DNA from: Sulfuriferula plumbiphila
GTDB lineage: Bacteria > Pseudomonadota > Gammaproteobacteria > Burkholderiales > Sulfuriferulaceae
Reading direction: 5' to 3'
NCBI RefSeq assembly: GCF_009938015.1
Contig: NZ_AP021884.1
Coordinates: 1,103,501 to 1,167,500, forward strand
DNA: 64,000 nt
Part shown: positions 48,640-60,255 of the stretch, one piece after another
How the letters are laid out: every line of letters starts with the position of its first letter
How positions within the stretch are numbered: the first letter of the stretch is position 1
Translations under genes and position numbers: made by a program
The notes under the pieces: model-generated
What the model was told of the DNA's origin: nothing
The model's input: only the letters and a program-made list of their open reading frames with translations
Databases searched by the model: none

Positions 48640-49707
48640 TCAGCCGGGTTCGGCATGTTCTTCCTGGATTTTTTCCACGGACGCCTCAAGCGTAAGCATG
48701 GCTTTTACCAGTGCGGGATCGAAATGCCGGCCGCTTTCCTTGAGCAGATACTGCATGGCCGATTTGATGCTCCATGCGGATTTGTAGGGCCGCACCGAGG
48801 TGAGTGCGTCAAACACGTCAGCGATAGCCACGATGCGTGCGGAGAGCGGGATGTCTTGACCGGTAGTGCCAAACGGGTAACCCGATCCGTCGTAGCGTTC
48901 ATGATGGGCCAGGGCAATTTCGCCCCCCAGCCGCAGGTATTTGGATGGGCTGTCTTCCAGAATGTCGTGCCCGATTTTCGGGTGCTGGCGCATGATGGCA
49001 AGCTCCTCGTCCGAGAGCGGCCCGTTCTTGCGCAGGATGCTGTCCGGAATGCCGATTTTTCCGATATCGTGCAAAGGAGCAGCGAGTTCAATGAGCTCTG
49101 CCTCGTCTTCGGGCAGCCCAATCGCATCCGCCAGCACGCGGCTGTAGCGGGACATGCGCAGCAGGTGCCTGGCAGTATCAGTATCCCGGTATTCCCCGGC
49201 ACGGGCGAGCCGCATCAGGGTGTCTTTTTCCCGACAGCGGATTTCCTCTGTGGCCTGACCAACCATATCCTCCAGCACCCGGCTCTTGTCTTCCAGAGCC
49301 AGTTGCTGCTGCCGCAGCGTCAGCAGATTGCGGCAGCGTGAAAGGCACTCGCGCATGTCCACGGGCTTGGTGAGAAAATCGGTCATACCCGCGTCCAGTG
49401 CCGCGTAACGCGTTTCCATATCCTGCTTGATGGTGACCATGACGACCGGAACGTGTTGATAGCCGGGTAATTGGCGCAAGCGGCCAATAAACTCGACGCC
49501 ATTCATGTCGGGCATCAAATAGTCTGCCAGCACCAGATCGGCAGGGTGGGCTGCTGCCCAGGCCAGTGCGGCGGAAGGCGTGGTTTCTTCTTGTACCCTG
49601 ATACCGGAGCCGATGCTGCGAACAACCTGGGCTAGAATGGTGCGGCTTGTAGCCTGGTCGTCGAGGATCAGGACGGCACTGGTGTCTGGCAGATTAAAAT
49701 TGGTCAT
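48640..49707 (-). CDS. rpfG: RpfG-type response regulator with HD-GYP domain
   Basis: Receiver (AVLILDDQATSRTILA, DLVLADYLMPDMNG with phospho-Asp, FLTKPVDM), a linker helix, then HD-GYP: LHDIGKIGIPDSILRKNGPL, HHERYDGSGYPFGTTG, and AIADVFDALTSVRPYK. Hydrolyses cyclic di-GMP when phosphorylated by RpfC. ATG 49707 used; another ATG 24 bp upstream is equally lacking a clear ribosome site. First gene of rpfG-receiver-rpfC. Confidence 0.92.
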   Translation of the reverse strand: MTNFNLPDTSAVLILDDQATSRTILAQVVRSIGSGIRVQEETTPSAALAWAAAHPADLVLADYLMPDMNGVEFIGRLRQLPGYQHVPVVMVTIKQDMETRYAALDAGMTDFLTKPVDMRECLSRCRNLLTLRQQQLALEDKSRVLEDMVGQATEEIRCREKDTLMRLARAGEYRDTDTARHLLRMSRYSRVLADAIGLPEDEAELIELAAPLHDIGKIGIPDSILRKNGPLSDEELAIMRQHPKIGHDILEDSPSKYLRLGGEIALAHHERYDGSGYPFGTTGQDIPLSARIVAIADVFDALTSVRPYKSAWSIKSAMQYLLKESGRHFDPALVKAMLTLEASVEKIQEEHAEPG

Positions 49708-49969
49708 GGTGCCGGCTGGTGGTGAGTCCACATGATGTCGTTGATAATATCGGCAGGAGTAACTGAAGCTTTATGAACATTTGCTGATTTTTTTGCGCGC
49801 TGATCGCGTAGCGCTTGATGAGGTCCGGATCGTGCAGCTGTAACGATATGATTTTATATAACAAACACATAGGAGATGGCGCTATGGGTATAATCCGCAC
49901 ATGACTCTGAATATGAATATGTCATCCGCTTCATTATAACCACTGTGCAATCAACCATTCCGGAATCTC

Positions 49970-51169
<1,200 letters not shown>

Positions 51170-51172
51170 ACG

Positions 51173-51550
51173 GTGCGGCATCCGTCTCGTCCCGTTTACC
51201 TCAACATCTTCAAAATCCACCTGCCCTTGCCGGGCTGGATGTCGATCCTGCAGCGCATGAGCGGTGCAGTTCTTTTTCTCGTCACGCCGCTGCTGTTATA
51301 TCTGCTGCAAACCTCATTTGACGCCGACGGCTACGCACGGCTGCGCGAGTGGCTGCACATACCGGTGGTCAAAGCGCTGTCGACGCTATTGCTGTGGGGC
51401 TATTTGCTGCATCTGCTGGGCGGATTGCGCTTTTTGCTGCTGGATATCCATGTCGGCACGGCGTTGGCGACGGCGCGCAAGCTGTCTGCCGCTACGCTAC
51501 TGGCAAGTGCCTTGCTGACCCTGGTCATCGCGGGGATAGGGCTGTGGTAG
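51173..51550 (+). CDS. sdhC: Succinate dehydrogenase cytochrome b556 subunit
   Basis: 125 residues, GTG start. [20 protein letters not shown] and [13 protein letters not shown] are the SdhC signature; three membrane helices; [20 protein letters not shown] has the heme-region His (first His of the usual HLLxGxRHL), with Phe in place of the second. Membrane anchor, quinone site. Confidence 0.92.
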   Translation: MRHPSRPVYLNIFKIHLPLPGWMSILQRMSGAVLFLVTPLLLYLLQTSFDADGYARLREWLHIPVVKALSTLLLWGYLLHLLGGLRFLLLDIHVGTALATARKLSAATLLASALLTLVIAGIGLW

Positions 51551-51873
51551 GCGGTGCGCTGTCTGCGTGGCTGGTGCAGCGCGTGAGTGCGCTGCTGCTG
51601 GCGGCATACGCGCTGTTTTTCCCGGTGTGGGTCGCGCTGCACTGGCCGCTCGATTTTGCCGTCTGGCGCGGGTTGTTCGCGCCCTTGCCGATGCGGATTG
51701 TGACGCTGCTGTTCGTGGTGGCGCTGGCGCTGCATGCCTGGGTGGGGATGCGCGATATTTTCATGGATTATGTGCAGCCGCTCGGGCTGCGTCTGGCGCT
51801 GCATGTGGGGGCGCTGCTCTGGCTGGCGACCTGCGTGGTGTGGGCAGGCGCGGTTTTATGGAGCTTGCCATGA
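51544..51873 (+). CDS. sdhD: Succinate dehydrogenase membrane anchor subunit
   Basis: 109 residues from GTG 51544, overlapping sdhC by 7 bp. [20 protein letters not shown] and [17 protein letters not shown] are the SdhD signature with heme-ligand His and quinone-site Tyr/Asp. Three membrane helices. The stop TGA overlaps the sdhA ATG. Confidence 0.92.
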   Translation: MVGGALSAWLVQRVSALLLAAYALFFPVWVALHWPLDFAVWRGLFAPLPMRIVTLLFVVALALHAWVGMRDIFMDYVQPLGLRLALHVGALLWLATCVVWAGAVLWSLP

Positions 51874-53633
51874 TGCCGGTCAAGCGCAAATTCGACGCAG
51901 TCATCGTCGGCGGCGGCGGGGCAGGGCTGCGCGCCGCGTTGCAGCTGTCCGGTTCCGGCCTGCAGGTGGCGGTGGTGTCGAAGGTATTCCCGACGCGCTC
52001 GCACACGGTGTCGGCCCAGGGCGGCATTACCGCCGCGCTGGGCAATGTCACGCCGGACAACTGGCACTGGCACATGTATGACACGGTGAAAGGCTCGGAT
52101 TATCTGGGCGACCAGGATGCCATCGAATTCATGTGCCGCCATGCCGCGGAAGCGGTGATCGAACTGGAGCACATGGGGCTGCCGTTCTCGCGTCTGGACA
52201 ATGGCCGCATCTACCAGCGCGCGTTCGGCGGCCAATCCATGAATTATGGCGGTGAGCAGGCCACGCGCACCTGCGCTGCCGCCGACCGCACCGGTCATGC
52301 GCTGCTGCATACCTTGCACCAGCAGAATCTCAAGGCCCACACCCATTTTTTCGACGAGTACTTCGCGCTTGATCTGCTGCGCGACGCCGACGGCTATGTG
52401 CTGGGCGTGACCGCGCTGTGCATCGAAACCGGCGCGCCGCTGGTGATTGAGGCGCGCGCCACGCTGCTTGCAACCGGCGGGGCGGGACGCATTTTTCGCT
52501 ACTCCACCAACGCCCACATCAATACCGGCGATGGTCTGGGTATGGTGTTGCGGGCAGGTCTGGCGTTGCAGGACATGGAGTTCTGGCAGTTTCACCCCAC
52601 CGGGCTGCCCGGCTCGGGCAGCCTGATTACCGAAGGTGTGCGCGGCGAGGGCGGTTATCTGGTCAACAACCAGGGCGAGCGTTTCATGGAACGCTACGCG
52701 CCGCACGCCAAAGACCTCGCCGGGCGCGATGTGGTGGCGCGCGCGTTGGCGCTGGAAATTCATGCAGGGCGTGGTTGCGGGCCGCACGGCGACACCATAC
52801 ACCTCAAGCTCGACCACCTCGGCGCGGCACTCATCAAGGACAAGCTGCCGGGTATCCGCGAACTGGCGCTGCGTTTTGCCGGGGTGGATCCGATTGACGC
52901 ACCCATCCCGGTGGTGCCCACTGCCCACTACATGATGGGCGGCATTCCCACCGATCTGCATGGCCAGGTGGTGATGCCCGCGCGTTTCGGGCCGGAGGAG
53001 CCGGTGCCCGGGCTGTACGCAGTGGGTGAGTGCGCCTGCGTGTCGGTGCACGGCGCCAACCGGCTGGGGGGCAACTCGCTGCTGGACCTGGTGGTGTTTG
53101 GTCGTGCCGCCGGCAATCACATCATCGAAACCCTGCGCGATAATCCGTTCCCGCGCCTGTTGCCGGAATCCGCAGCCGAAGCGGCGTTGGCGCGGCTGGC
53201 GCGCTGGAATAAAACCGGCGCGGGAGAAAGCGTGGCCGAGCTGCGTCTGGCGCTGCAAACGCTGATGCAAAAACATTGCGGCGTATTCCGTACCGAAACG
53301 CTGATGGGTGAGGGCATTGCCGCACTGGATATCCTGCAGGCCAGATTGGATAACGCCCGCCTTGCAGACCACAGCCAGGTATTCAATACTGCCCGCATCG
53401 AGGCGCTGGAGCTGGAGAATCTGTTTGCCGTGGCCCGCGCCACGCTGGTTTCCGCGCATGCGCGCACCGAGAGCCGGGGCGCGCATGCGCGTGAGGATTA
53501 TCCCGAACGCGATGACGGCCACTGGCTGAAACACACCCTGTACACACGGGAAAACGACCAGATTGACACCAAGCCGGTGCGCCTGAAGCCGCTCACAGTC
53601 GAACCGTTTTTACCCAAGGAGCGAATCTACTGA
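51870..53633 (+). CDS. sdhA: Succinate dehydrogenase flavoprotein subunit
   Basis: 587 residues from ATG 51870, supported by GGAG 6 bp upstream and ATGA overlap with sdh[18 protein letters not shown] site, covalent-FAD His in [33 protein letters not shown] active site, [19 protein letters not shown], and a typical C-terminal [10 protein letters not shown]-like end ([12 protein letters not shown]). Confidence 0.97.
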   Translation: MMPVKRKFDAVIVGGGGAGLRAALQLSGSGLQVAVVSKVFPTRSHTVSAQGGITAALGNVTPDNWHWHMYDTVKGSDYLGDQDAIEFMCRHAAEAVIELEHMGLPFSRLDNGRIYQRAFGGQSMNYGGEQATRTCAAADRTGHALLHTLHQQNLKAHTHFFDEYFALDLLRDADGYVLGVTALCIETGAPLVIEARATLLATGGAGRIFRYSTNAHINTGDGLGMVLRAGLALQDMEFWQFHPTGLPGSGSLITEGVRGEGGYLVNNQGERFMERYAPHAKDLAGRDVVARALALEIHAGRGCGPHGDTIHLKLDHLGAALIKDKLPGIRELALRFAGVDPIDAPIPVVPTAHYMMGGIPTDLHGQVVMPARFGPEEPVPGLYAVGECACVSVHGANRLGGNSLLDLVVFGRAAGNHIIETLRDNPFPRLLPESAAEAALARLARWNKTGAGESVAELRLALQTLMQKHCGVFRTETLMGEGIAALDILQARLDNARLADHSQVFNTARIEALELENLFAVARATLVSAHARTESRGAHAREDYPERDDGHWLKHTLYTRENDQIDTKPVRLKPLTVEPFLPKERIY

Positions 53634-54331
53634 TGCGTTTCTCCATTTACCGCTACGACCCGGAGCACGACACCAAGCCGCACATGCAGGCCTACGATGT
53701 GGACATCGAACCGGCCGGCAACATGCTGCTGGATGCGCTGCTGCGTATCAAGGACACACTGGACAGCACGCTCACCCTGCGCCGCTCCTGCCGTGAAGGG
53801 GTGTGCGGATCGGATGGCATGAACATTAACGGCAGCAACGGGCTCGCCTGCATCACCCCGCTGGCCGATTTGCGCCAGCCGGTGGAAGTGCGTCCGTTAC
53901 CCGGCTTGCCAGTGATTCGTGATCTGGTAGTGGACATGACGCCGTTCAACCAGCAATATCGTTCGGTCGAGCCGTGGCTGAATAACGCCGACCCCGCACC
54001 CGAGATTGAGCGCTTGCAAAGCCCGGAGCAGCGGGCGCAACTGGACGGGCTGGTGGAGTGCATCCAGTGCGGCTGCTGTTCTTCCGCCTGTCCGTCGTTC
54101 TGGTGGAATCCGGACAAGTTCGTCGGCCCCGCCGGATTGCTTGCGGCATATCGCTTCATTGCCGACAGCCGCGACCAGGGCGCCAATCAGCGCCTGGATA
54201 ATCTGCAAGACCCATATCGCCTGTTTCGCTGCCACGGCATCATGAATTGTGTGTCGGTCTGCCCAAAAGGGCTGAATCCCACGGCCGCAATTGGTAAAAT
54301 AAAGACGCTGCTGGTAAAGCGCGGCGCATGA
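53633..54331 (+). CDS. sdhB: Succinate dehydrogenase iron-sulfur subunit
   Basis: 232 residues, TGATG overlap with sdhA. 2Fe-2S cysteines in SCREGVCGSDGMNINGSNGLAC, then 4Fe-4S/3Fe-4S cysteines in CIQCGCCSSACPSFWW and CHGIMNCVSVCPKGLNP. Complete. Confidence 0.97.
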   Translation: MRFSIYRYDPEHDTKPHMQAYDVDIEPAGNMLLDALLRIKDTLDSTLTLRRSCREGVCGSDGMNINGSNGLACITPLADLRQPVEVRPLPGLPVIRDLVVDMTPFNQQYRSVEPWLNNADPAPEIERLQSPEQRAQLDGLVECIQCGCCSSACPSFWWNPDKFVGPAGLLAAYRFIADSRDQGANQRLDNLQDPYRLFRCHGIMNCVSVCPKGLNPTAAIGKIKTLLVKRGA

Positions 54332-54585
54332 CTGAGTTGAATCGTCTGCGCTGGCGCGCCCGACGCGGGATGCTCGAACTGGACATTCTGTTACTGGATT
54401 TTCTGGAGCAGCAATACCCCGTTCTCCCATCGAGCCAGCAAATTGCATTTGGCGCATTGCTGGAACTGGGCGATAGCGAGTTGTGGGATATGATCCAGAC
54501 AGGCCAGTCTGCGGCCCAGCCCGAACAGGCGAAAATTATTGAATGGCTGCGTACAGGAAAGCAAAAAAATGAAAGCACCGACTAA
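54328..54585 (+). CDS. sdhE: FAD assembly factor SdhE
   Basis: 85 residues, ATGA overlap with sdh[22 protein letters not shown] carries the RGxxE motif needed for flavinylating SdhA. Ends inside the gltA start. Confidence 0.93.
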   Translation: MTELNRLRWRARRGMLELDILLLDFLEQQYPVLPSSQQIAFGALLELGDSELWDMIQTGQSAAQPEQAKIIEWLRTGKQKNESTD

Positions 54586-55864
54586 AGCCACCCTCACTTT
54601 CGACAACGGCGCCAAGCCCATCGAATTGCCCGTGCTGTCCGGCAAGCTCGGTCCCAGCGTGATTGATATTCGCAGCCTGGGGAAGTACGGCTATTTTACC
54701 TATGACCCCGGTTTTCAGGCCACCGCGAGTTGCAGTTCCAGCATCACCTACATTGATGGCGACAGGGGCCTGCTCTATTACCGCGGCTATCCCATCGAGC
54801 AACTGGCGCAGCATTCCGATTTCATCGAAGTGGCTTATCTGCTGCAATACGGCGAATTGCCCAGTGCCGAGCAGAAGCATCATTTCGATACCACCATGCG
54901 TCAGCACAGCATGCTGCATGACCAGATCAGCAATGTTTTTCGCGGCTTCCGCCGTGATGCGCATCCCATGGCCGTGATGGTTGGTGTGGTGGGGGCATTG
55001 TCAGCGTTCTATCACGATTCACTGGATATCAGCGATCCCCGCCACCGTGAAGTTTCGGCTTTCCGCCTGCTGGCCAAAGTGCCCACCATTGCCGCCTGGA
55101 GCTACAAATACAATATTGGCCAGCCCTTCATGTACCCGCAAAACCGGCTTGGTTATGTAGAAAATTTCATGTACATGATGTTCGCCACGCCGTGTGAATC
55201 CTATATTGCCAACCCGGTGCTGGTGCGCGCGCTGGAACGCATCATGATCCTGCACGCCGACCATGAGCAGAATGCCTCCACCTCCACGGTGCGGCTGGCG
55301 GGTTCTTCCGGTGCCAATCCCTTCGCCTGCATCTCGGCAGGCATTGCCTCGCTATGGGGTCCGGCACACGGCGGGGCCAACGAGGCGGCGCTGGCAATGC
55401 TGGAAGAAATCGGCAATGTTTCGCGCATCGGCGCGTTCATCGAGCGCGCCAAGGACAAGAGCGATTCGTTCCGTCTGATGGGCTTCGGCCACCGGGTATA
55501 CAAAAACATGGACCCGCGTGCGGCAGTGATGCGCGAAACCTGCCATGAAGTGCTGGACGAGCTGGGGCTGAACGACGACCCGCTGTTCAAGATCGCCCGC
55601 AAGCTGGAGCAGATAGCGCTGGAGGATGAATACTTCGTCGCCAGGAAGCTCTACCCGAATGTGGATTTCTATTCCGGTATCGTATTGCGTGCACTGGGCA
55701 TCCCCACCAATATGTTCACCGCCATGTTTGCGCTGGCGCGCACCGCCGGCTGGGTGGCACAGTGGAACGAAATGATCGGCGACCCGGAAAACAAGATCGG
55801 CCGGCCGCGCCAGCTCTACGTGGGCGACGTGCGGCGCGATTATGTTCCGGTGAACAAACGGTAA
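54569..55864 (+). CDS. gltA: Citrate synthase
   Basis: 431 residues from ATG 54569, overlapping sdhE by 17 bp. Type II hexameric form; [20 protein letters not shown] and [13 protein letters not shown] with active-site His, [14 protein letters not shown] with the second His, and [19 protein letters not shown] with catalytic Asp. Feeds acetyl-CoA into the TCA cycle. Confidence 0.97.
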   Translation: MKAPTKATLTFDNGAKPIELPVLSGKLGPSVIDIRSLGKYGYFTYDPGFQATASCSSSITYIDGDRGLLYYRGYPIEQLAQHSDFIEVAYLLQYGELPSAEQKHHFDTTMRQHSMLHDQISNVFRGFRRDAHPMAVMVGVVGALSAFYHDSLDISDPRHREVSAFRLLAKVPTIAAWSYKYNIGQPFMYPQNRLGYVENFMYMMFATPCESYIANPVLVRALERIMILHADHEQNASTSTVRLAGSSGANPFACISAGIASLWGPAHGGANEAALAMLEEIGNVSRIGAFIERAKDKSDSFRLMGFGHRVYKNMDPRAAVMRETCHEVLDELGLNDDPLFKIARKLEQIALEDEYFVARKLYPNVDFYSGIVLRALGIPTNMFTAMFALARTAGWVAQWNEMIGDPENKIGRPRQLYVGDVRRDYVPVNKR

Positions 55865-55870
55865 CCCGCT

Positions 55871-58618
55871 GTGGATCAATGGCAGCCACATAGCGCGCTG
55901 TTTTCCGGCAATGCACCGCTGCTGGAGGCGTTGTTCGACGCTTATCAGGCTGACCCGGGCAGCGTGTCCCCGCACTGGCGGGCCTGGTTTGATGGGCTGC
56001 CATCAGCCGCTGCCATACCCGTAGCCGCACCCCCCCTGTCCACAACCAGCACGCCGTGTGACACGCGTCAGGTGAGTGTGCTGCAACTCATCAATGCGCA
56101 TCGTTTTCTCGGTGCGCGCCAGGCTGACCTTGACCCGCTCAAACGCTTCCCGAAGTCCGAAGTACCCGAACTCGACCCCGCACATTACGGCCTGACGCCC
56201 GACGACAGCGCACGCCTGTTTGATACCGGTTCTCTGGTGGCACCTGCGCAGGCCACGCTGGACGAAATCCTGTACATCCTGCGGCGCACCTACTGCGGCA
56301 CGCTGGCGGCAGAGTATATGTATATCTCCGACAATACGCGCAAACGCTGGCTGCAAGCGCGGCTGGAGGGCTGCCTGGCCACGCCGCAGTTCGACCCAGA
56401 GCATAAAAAACACATACTCGAAGGCCTCACCGCGGCCGAGACCCTGGAAAAATTCCTGCATGCACGCTATGTCGGACAAAAACGCTTTTCGCTGGAAGGC
56501 GCAGAAACCCTCATTCCCATGTTGCACGGACTGATCGAAGGCGCTGCGGCGCATGGCGCGCAGGAAATGGTGCTGGGTATGGCGCACCGCGGGCGCATCA
56601 ATGTGCTGGTCAACGTGCTGGGCAAGCCGCTCGGGCAGATTTTTAACACGACTCAGGACAATGGCAACGGTGCGCTCACCGGCGACGTGAAATACCACCA
56701 GGGTTTTTCCACCGAGGTGGCGACCAGGCATGGAACGCTGCACCTGGCACTGGCCTTCAATCCGTCGCATCTGGAAATCGTTCACCCGGTGGTGCGCGGT
56801 TCGGTGCGCGCACGCCAGCAGCGCCGTGGCGACCATGACGGCACCGAAGTGGTGCCGGTGATTCTGCACGGCGACGCCGCTTTCTCCGGCCAGGGGGTGG
56901 TAATGGAAAGCCTCAACATGTCGCAGACACGCGGTTTCAGCAACGGCGGCGGGATACATATCGTCATCAACAACCAGATCGGTTTCACCACTTCCGACCC
57001 GCGTGATACGCGCTCATCGCTGTACTGCACCGACGTGGCAAAAATGATCGAAGCGCCGGTACTGCATGTCAACGCCGACGACCCGGAGGCCGCGCTGCTG
57101 GCGGTACAGATTGCCCTCGACTACCGGCGCGAGTTTCACAAGAACATCATCATTGACCTGGTGTGCTTCCGCCGTCACGGGCACAACGAACAGGATGAAC
57201 CGGCGGTGACCCAGCCGCTGATGTACCACAAGATTGCCGCGCACCCCGGCACACGTGCACTTTATGCCGGCAAGCTCGCCGCCGAAGGCGTGATCAGCGC
57301 GGCCGGGTCGGTGAATCTGATTGGCGCCTACCGTGCGCAGCTGGAAACCGACCAGCGCATCGTGGCGCCCGCGGTGTCGTTATACAAACGCGCCTTCGCC
57401 GCCAACTGGAAAGCCTATCGCGGCATAGACTGGCAGCATCCGGCAGATACAGCCTTGCCGCTCACCCGGCTGCGTGAGCTGGCAGAAAAAGCCAGCGCTG
57501 TGCCGGATGGCTTCACGCTGCACCCGCGTGTGGCCAAGATCCTTGCTGACCGTCGTGCCATGGCGGCGGGAAAACTGCCGCTGGACTGGGGCATGGCCGA
57601 GATACTGGCCTACGCCAGCCTGTTGCGCGACGGCTATCCGGTGCGTCTGTCAGGTCAGGACAGCGGACGTGGCACTTTCTTCCACCGTCACGCCGTGCTG
57701 CACGATCAGCAGCGCGAACGCTGGGATGCAGGCGAGCATGTGCCGCTGCAACATATCTACCCCAATCAGCCGCATTTCGTCGTGATCGATTCGCTGCTCT
57801 CGGAACTGGCGGTGCTTGCGTTCGAATACGGCTACGCCACCGCCGAGCCGGACGAGCTGGTGATCTGGGAGGCGCAATTCGGCGATTTCGCCAATGGCGC
57901 ACAGGTAGTCATTGACCAGTTCATCGCCAGCGGCGAAGCCAAATGGGGGCGGCTGTGCGGTCTCACGCTGTTTTTGCCGCACGGTCAGGAAGGCCAGGGG
58001 CCGGAACACTCTTCGGCGCGGCTGGAGCGCTTCATGCAGTTGTGCGCCAACGACAACATCCAGGTGTGCCAGCCCACCACCGCCGCGCAGATGTTCCACC
58101 TCATCCGCCGCCAGATGCTGCGCCCGTATCGCAAGCCGCTCATCGTGATGACGCCGAAAAGCCTGCTGCGCGCCAAGCTGGCCAGCTCGCCGCTGGAGGC
58201 ATTCACTGCTGGCGGATTCAACGTCGTGATCGGCGCGGGCGGCGCTGTGGATGCCGCTAGCGTGCGCCGGGTGGTGACGTGCAGCGGCAAGGTCTACTTT
58301 GATCTTCTCCATGCGTACCAGGAGCGCAACATCACCGACATTGCCCTGGTACGTGTCGAGCAGCTCTACCCCTTCCCGCGCGACGCATTCAGCGCGGAAA
58401 TGGCGCGCTACCCGAATGCCACCGAACTGGTGTGGGCGCAGGAAGAACCGCAAAACCAGGGTGCCTGGTTTTCCATCCAGCATCACCTGCGCCAATGCAT
58501 GGCGGCGCCGCAGACCCTGGGCTATGCCGGCAGGCCCTTCGCCGCATCGCCCGCGGTGGGCTACCCTGAAGTGTTTGAAGCACAGCGCAAAGCGCTCATA
58601 GACGAGGCACTCAAATAA
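55871..58618 (+). CDS. sucA: 2-oxoglutarate dehydrogenase E1
   Basis: 915 residues, GTG start 6 bp after gltA. N-terminal E2-docking helix (LFSGNAPLLEALFDAYQADP), ThDP site GDAAFSGQGVVMESLNMSQ and VCFRRHGHNEQDEPAVTQPL, GRGTFFHRHAVLHDQ, and the C-terminal VWAQEEPQNQGAWF. Complete. Decarboxylates 2-oxoglutarate and transfers succinyl to E2. Confidence 0.97.
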   Translation: MDQWQPHSALFSGNAPLLEALFDAYQADPGSVSPHWRAWFDGLPSAAAIPVAAPPLSTTSTPCDTRQVSVLQLINAHRFLGARQADLDPLKRFPKSEVPELDPAHYGLTPDDSARLFDTGSLVAPAQATLDEILYILRRTYCGTLAAEYMYISDNTRKRWLQARLEGCLATPQFDPEHKKHILEGLTAAETLEKFLHARYVGQKRFSLEGAETLIPMLHGLIEGAAAHGAQEMVLGMAHRGRINVLVNVLGKPLGQIFNTTQDNGNGALTGDVKYHQGFSTEVATRHGTLHLALAFNPSHLEIVHPVVRGSVRARQQRRGDHDGTEVVPVILHGDAAFSGQGVVMESLNMSQTRGFSNGGGIHIVINNQIGFTTSDPRDTRSSLYCTDVAKMIEAPVLHVNADDPEAALLAVQIALDYRREFHKNIIIDLVCFRRHGHNEQDEPAVTQPLMYHKIAAHPGTRALYAGKLAAEGVISAAGSVNLIGAYRAQLETDQRIVAPAVSLYKRAFAANWKAYRGIDWQHPADTALPLTRLRELAEKASAVPDGFTLHPRVAKILADRRAMAAGKLPLDWGMAEILAYASLLRDGYPVRLSGQDSGRGTFFHRHAVLHDQQRERWDAGEHVPLQHIYPNQPHFVVIDSLLSELAVLAFEYGYATAEPDELVIWEAQFGDFANGAQVVIDQFIASGEAKWGRLCGLTLFLPHGQEGQGPEHSSARLERFMQLCANDNIQVCQPTTAAQMFHLIRRQMLRPYRKPLIVMTPKSLLRAKLASSPLEAFTAGGFNVVIGAGGAVDAASVRRVVTCSGKVYFDLLHAYQERNITDIALVRVEQLYPFPRDAFSAEMARYPNATELVWAQEEPQNQGAWFSIQHHLRQCMAAPQTLGYAGRPFAASPAVGYPEVFEAQRKALIDEALK

Positions 58619-59752
58619 ATGCTGATCGAAGTCAAAACCCCCGAACTGTCCGACTCGATTACCGAGGGCACCCTGCTGGAATGGCACAAGCAACCCGGCG
58701 ATACGGTGGTGCGCGACGAAACCCTGATCGATCTCGAAACCGACAAGGTCATTCTCGAAATTTCCGCCCCCGCTTCCGGCGTGCTGGTGGAGTTGCTGCG
58801 CGAGAACGGCGCGGTGGTGACGGCGGGTGAAGTGATCGCACGGATCGAAAACGGCGAGCCTGAGACAGCAGCGCCTCCCTTGTCGAGTACCGCGATGTCC
58901 ACCCCACTGTCACAGCGGGAGCGGGAGAGGGCTGGGGAGGGGGGGAGAAGCATGGAGCAGGACAAGCCGGCATCCGCAGCGCAACCCGCCGCGTCAAAAG
59001 TACTCGCTGTCCCGTCCAAACCCGCGCCTTCCGTCATCGACACCCGCCAGGGCCGCAGCGAGCGCCGCGAACCCATGAGCCGCCTGCGCGCCCGCGTCGC
59101 CGAGCGCCTGGTGGCCGCGCAGCACAGCGCCGCCATTCTCACCACCTTCAATGAAGTCAACATGCAGCCGGTAATGGACCTGCGCGCCCGCTACAAGGAC
59201 GATTTCCAGCGCGAACACGGGGTCAAACTGGGTTTCATGTCGTTCTTCGTCAAAGCCGCATTATTGGCGTTGAGGCAATTTCCCGTCGTCAACGCCGCGA
59301 TAGACGGCAGCGATATCGTGCACCACGATTACTACGACATCGGCATTGCCGTCTCCACCACGCGCGGCCTGGTCGTACCCATCCTGCGCGACGCCGACTG
59401 CAAAGGTTTCGCCGATATCGAGCGCGCCATCGGCGACTTTGCCCGGCGCGCCGAAGCCCTGCAGCTGACCCTGGAAGAACTCAGCGGCGGCACCTTCTCC
59501 ATCAGTAACGGCGGCGTGTTCGGCTCGCTGCTTTCCACCCCGATTCTGAATCCGCCGCAGTCGGCTATTCTGGGCATGCACAAAATCCAGGAGCGCCCCA
59601 TCGCCGAAAACGGCCAGGTGGTGATCCGTCCGATGATGTACCTGGCGTTATCCTACGACCACCGCCTGATCGATGGCCGTGATGCAGTGCAGTTTCTGGT
59701 GGAGATGAAAACCGCGCTGGAAGACCCGGCGCGGCTGATGCTGGGTATCTGA
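58619..59752 (+). CDS. sucB: 2-oxoglutarate dehydrogenase E2, apparently without E3-binding domain
   Basis: 377 residues, ATG overlapping the sucA TAA region. Lipoyl domain 1-82 with lipoyl Lys in [11 protein letters not shown]; catalytic domain from ~148 ([19 protein letters not shown]) through [20 protein letters not shown] and the His-Asp active site [13 protein letters not shown]. The region between, residues 83-147, is a low-complexity linker in which no peripheral-subunit-binding domain (pattern SPAVRKL..E) can be recognised, and part of it is repeat-derived. Family members have about 400-430 residues. No lpd gene follows. Core activity probably intact; E3 recruitment is the open point. 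Confidence 0.9.
   Translation: MLIEVKTPELSDSITEGTLLEWHKQPGDTVVRDETLIDLETDKVILEISAPASGVLVELLRENGAVVTAGEVIARIENGEPETAAPPLSSTAMSTPLSQRERERAGEGGRSMEQDKPASAAQPAASKVLAVPSKPAPSVIDTRQGRSERREPMSRLRARVAERLVAAQHSAAILTTFNEVNMQPVMDLRARYKDDFQREHGVKLGFMSFFVKAALLALRQFPVVNAAIDGSDIVHHDYYDIGIAVSTTRGLVVPILRDADCKGFADIERAIGDFARRAEALQLTLEELSGGTFSISNGGVFGSLLSTPILNPPQSAILGMHKIQERPIAENGQVVIRPMMYLALSYDHRLIDGRDAVQFLVEMKTALEDPARLMLGI
58903..58948 (+). repeat. GGGAGAGGG-type dispersed repeat inside sucB
   Basis: AGCGGGAGCGGGAGAGGGCT followed by a G-rich run resembles the short intergenic repeat (read on the other strand as CCCTCTCCCGCT) common in many proteobacteria. Here it is translated in frame as [13 protein letters not shown] within the sucB linker. 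Confidence 0.6.
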
Positions 59753-59768
59753 CAAGCTGGCGCCTGCT

Positions 59769-60254
59769 TCACCTGGCTCTGCTGTTTTCCCGCTCGCGGA
59801 TGAGCCAGTAAGCAATGGCAAGCGCCACCACCGCTGCCGCCAGCGCCAGGATCGTATCAGCCTGGATTTCGCCGATGTCGAGAACGATGAATTTGCGCGA
59901 GATGGCCAGTAGCCCGATGAGCAGCACGGTTTTCACCTGGATGATGCTTTCCTTCCTGGCAACTACCTTGAGGATGGAATGCTTGAACTCGAGGGCAATG
60001 AGCACGGTCAGTATCTGGCCGAACAACGCCTGGAATAGTGTGTGATCCAGGGGATTCGCGGCGTCGACAAGGACCAGCTGGAATACTTCTTTGGATAGCT
60101 CCAGCAGGGCAACCATGATGATGGCTGCAATCAGGCCAGTCAGGATCAATGCGACGCCCTGCTCGAATCTTTCGTACAGCGTCATGACATTCCATTGAGT
60201 CAGAGCTTGCGCGAAGCGGGACTTGATGGCTGTGCTTGCTGCTTCCTGGTTCAT
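59769..60254 (-). CDS. PsiE-like membrane protein
   Basis: 161 residues. Four membrane helices and the PsiE-family region QILTVLIALEFKHSIL followed by ESIIQVKTVLLIGLLAISRKFIVLD. Phosphate-starvation-inducible in E. coli; role unknown. Runs 1 bp after the hsp20 gene on the same strand, so the two form an operon. Confidence 0.86.
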   Translation of the reverse strand: MNQEAASTAIKSRFAQALTQWNVMTLYERFEQGVALILTGLIAAIIMVALLELSKEVFQLVLVDAANPLDHTLFQALFGQILTVLIALEFKHSILKVVARKESIIQVKTVLLIGLLAISRKFIVLDIGEIQADTILALAAAVVALAIAYWLIRERENSRAR

Positions 60255-60255
60255 A

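Noticed and set aside
51768-53534. 588-codon minus-strand frame opposite sdhA
   Set aside because: Antisense shadow; same reasoning.
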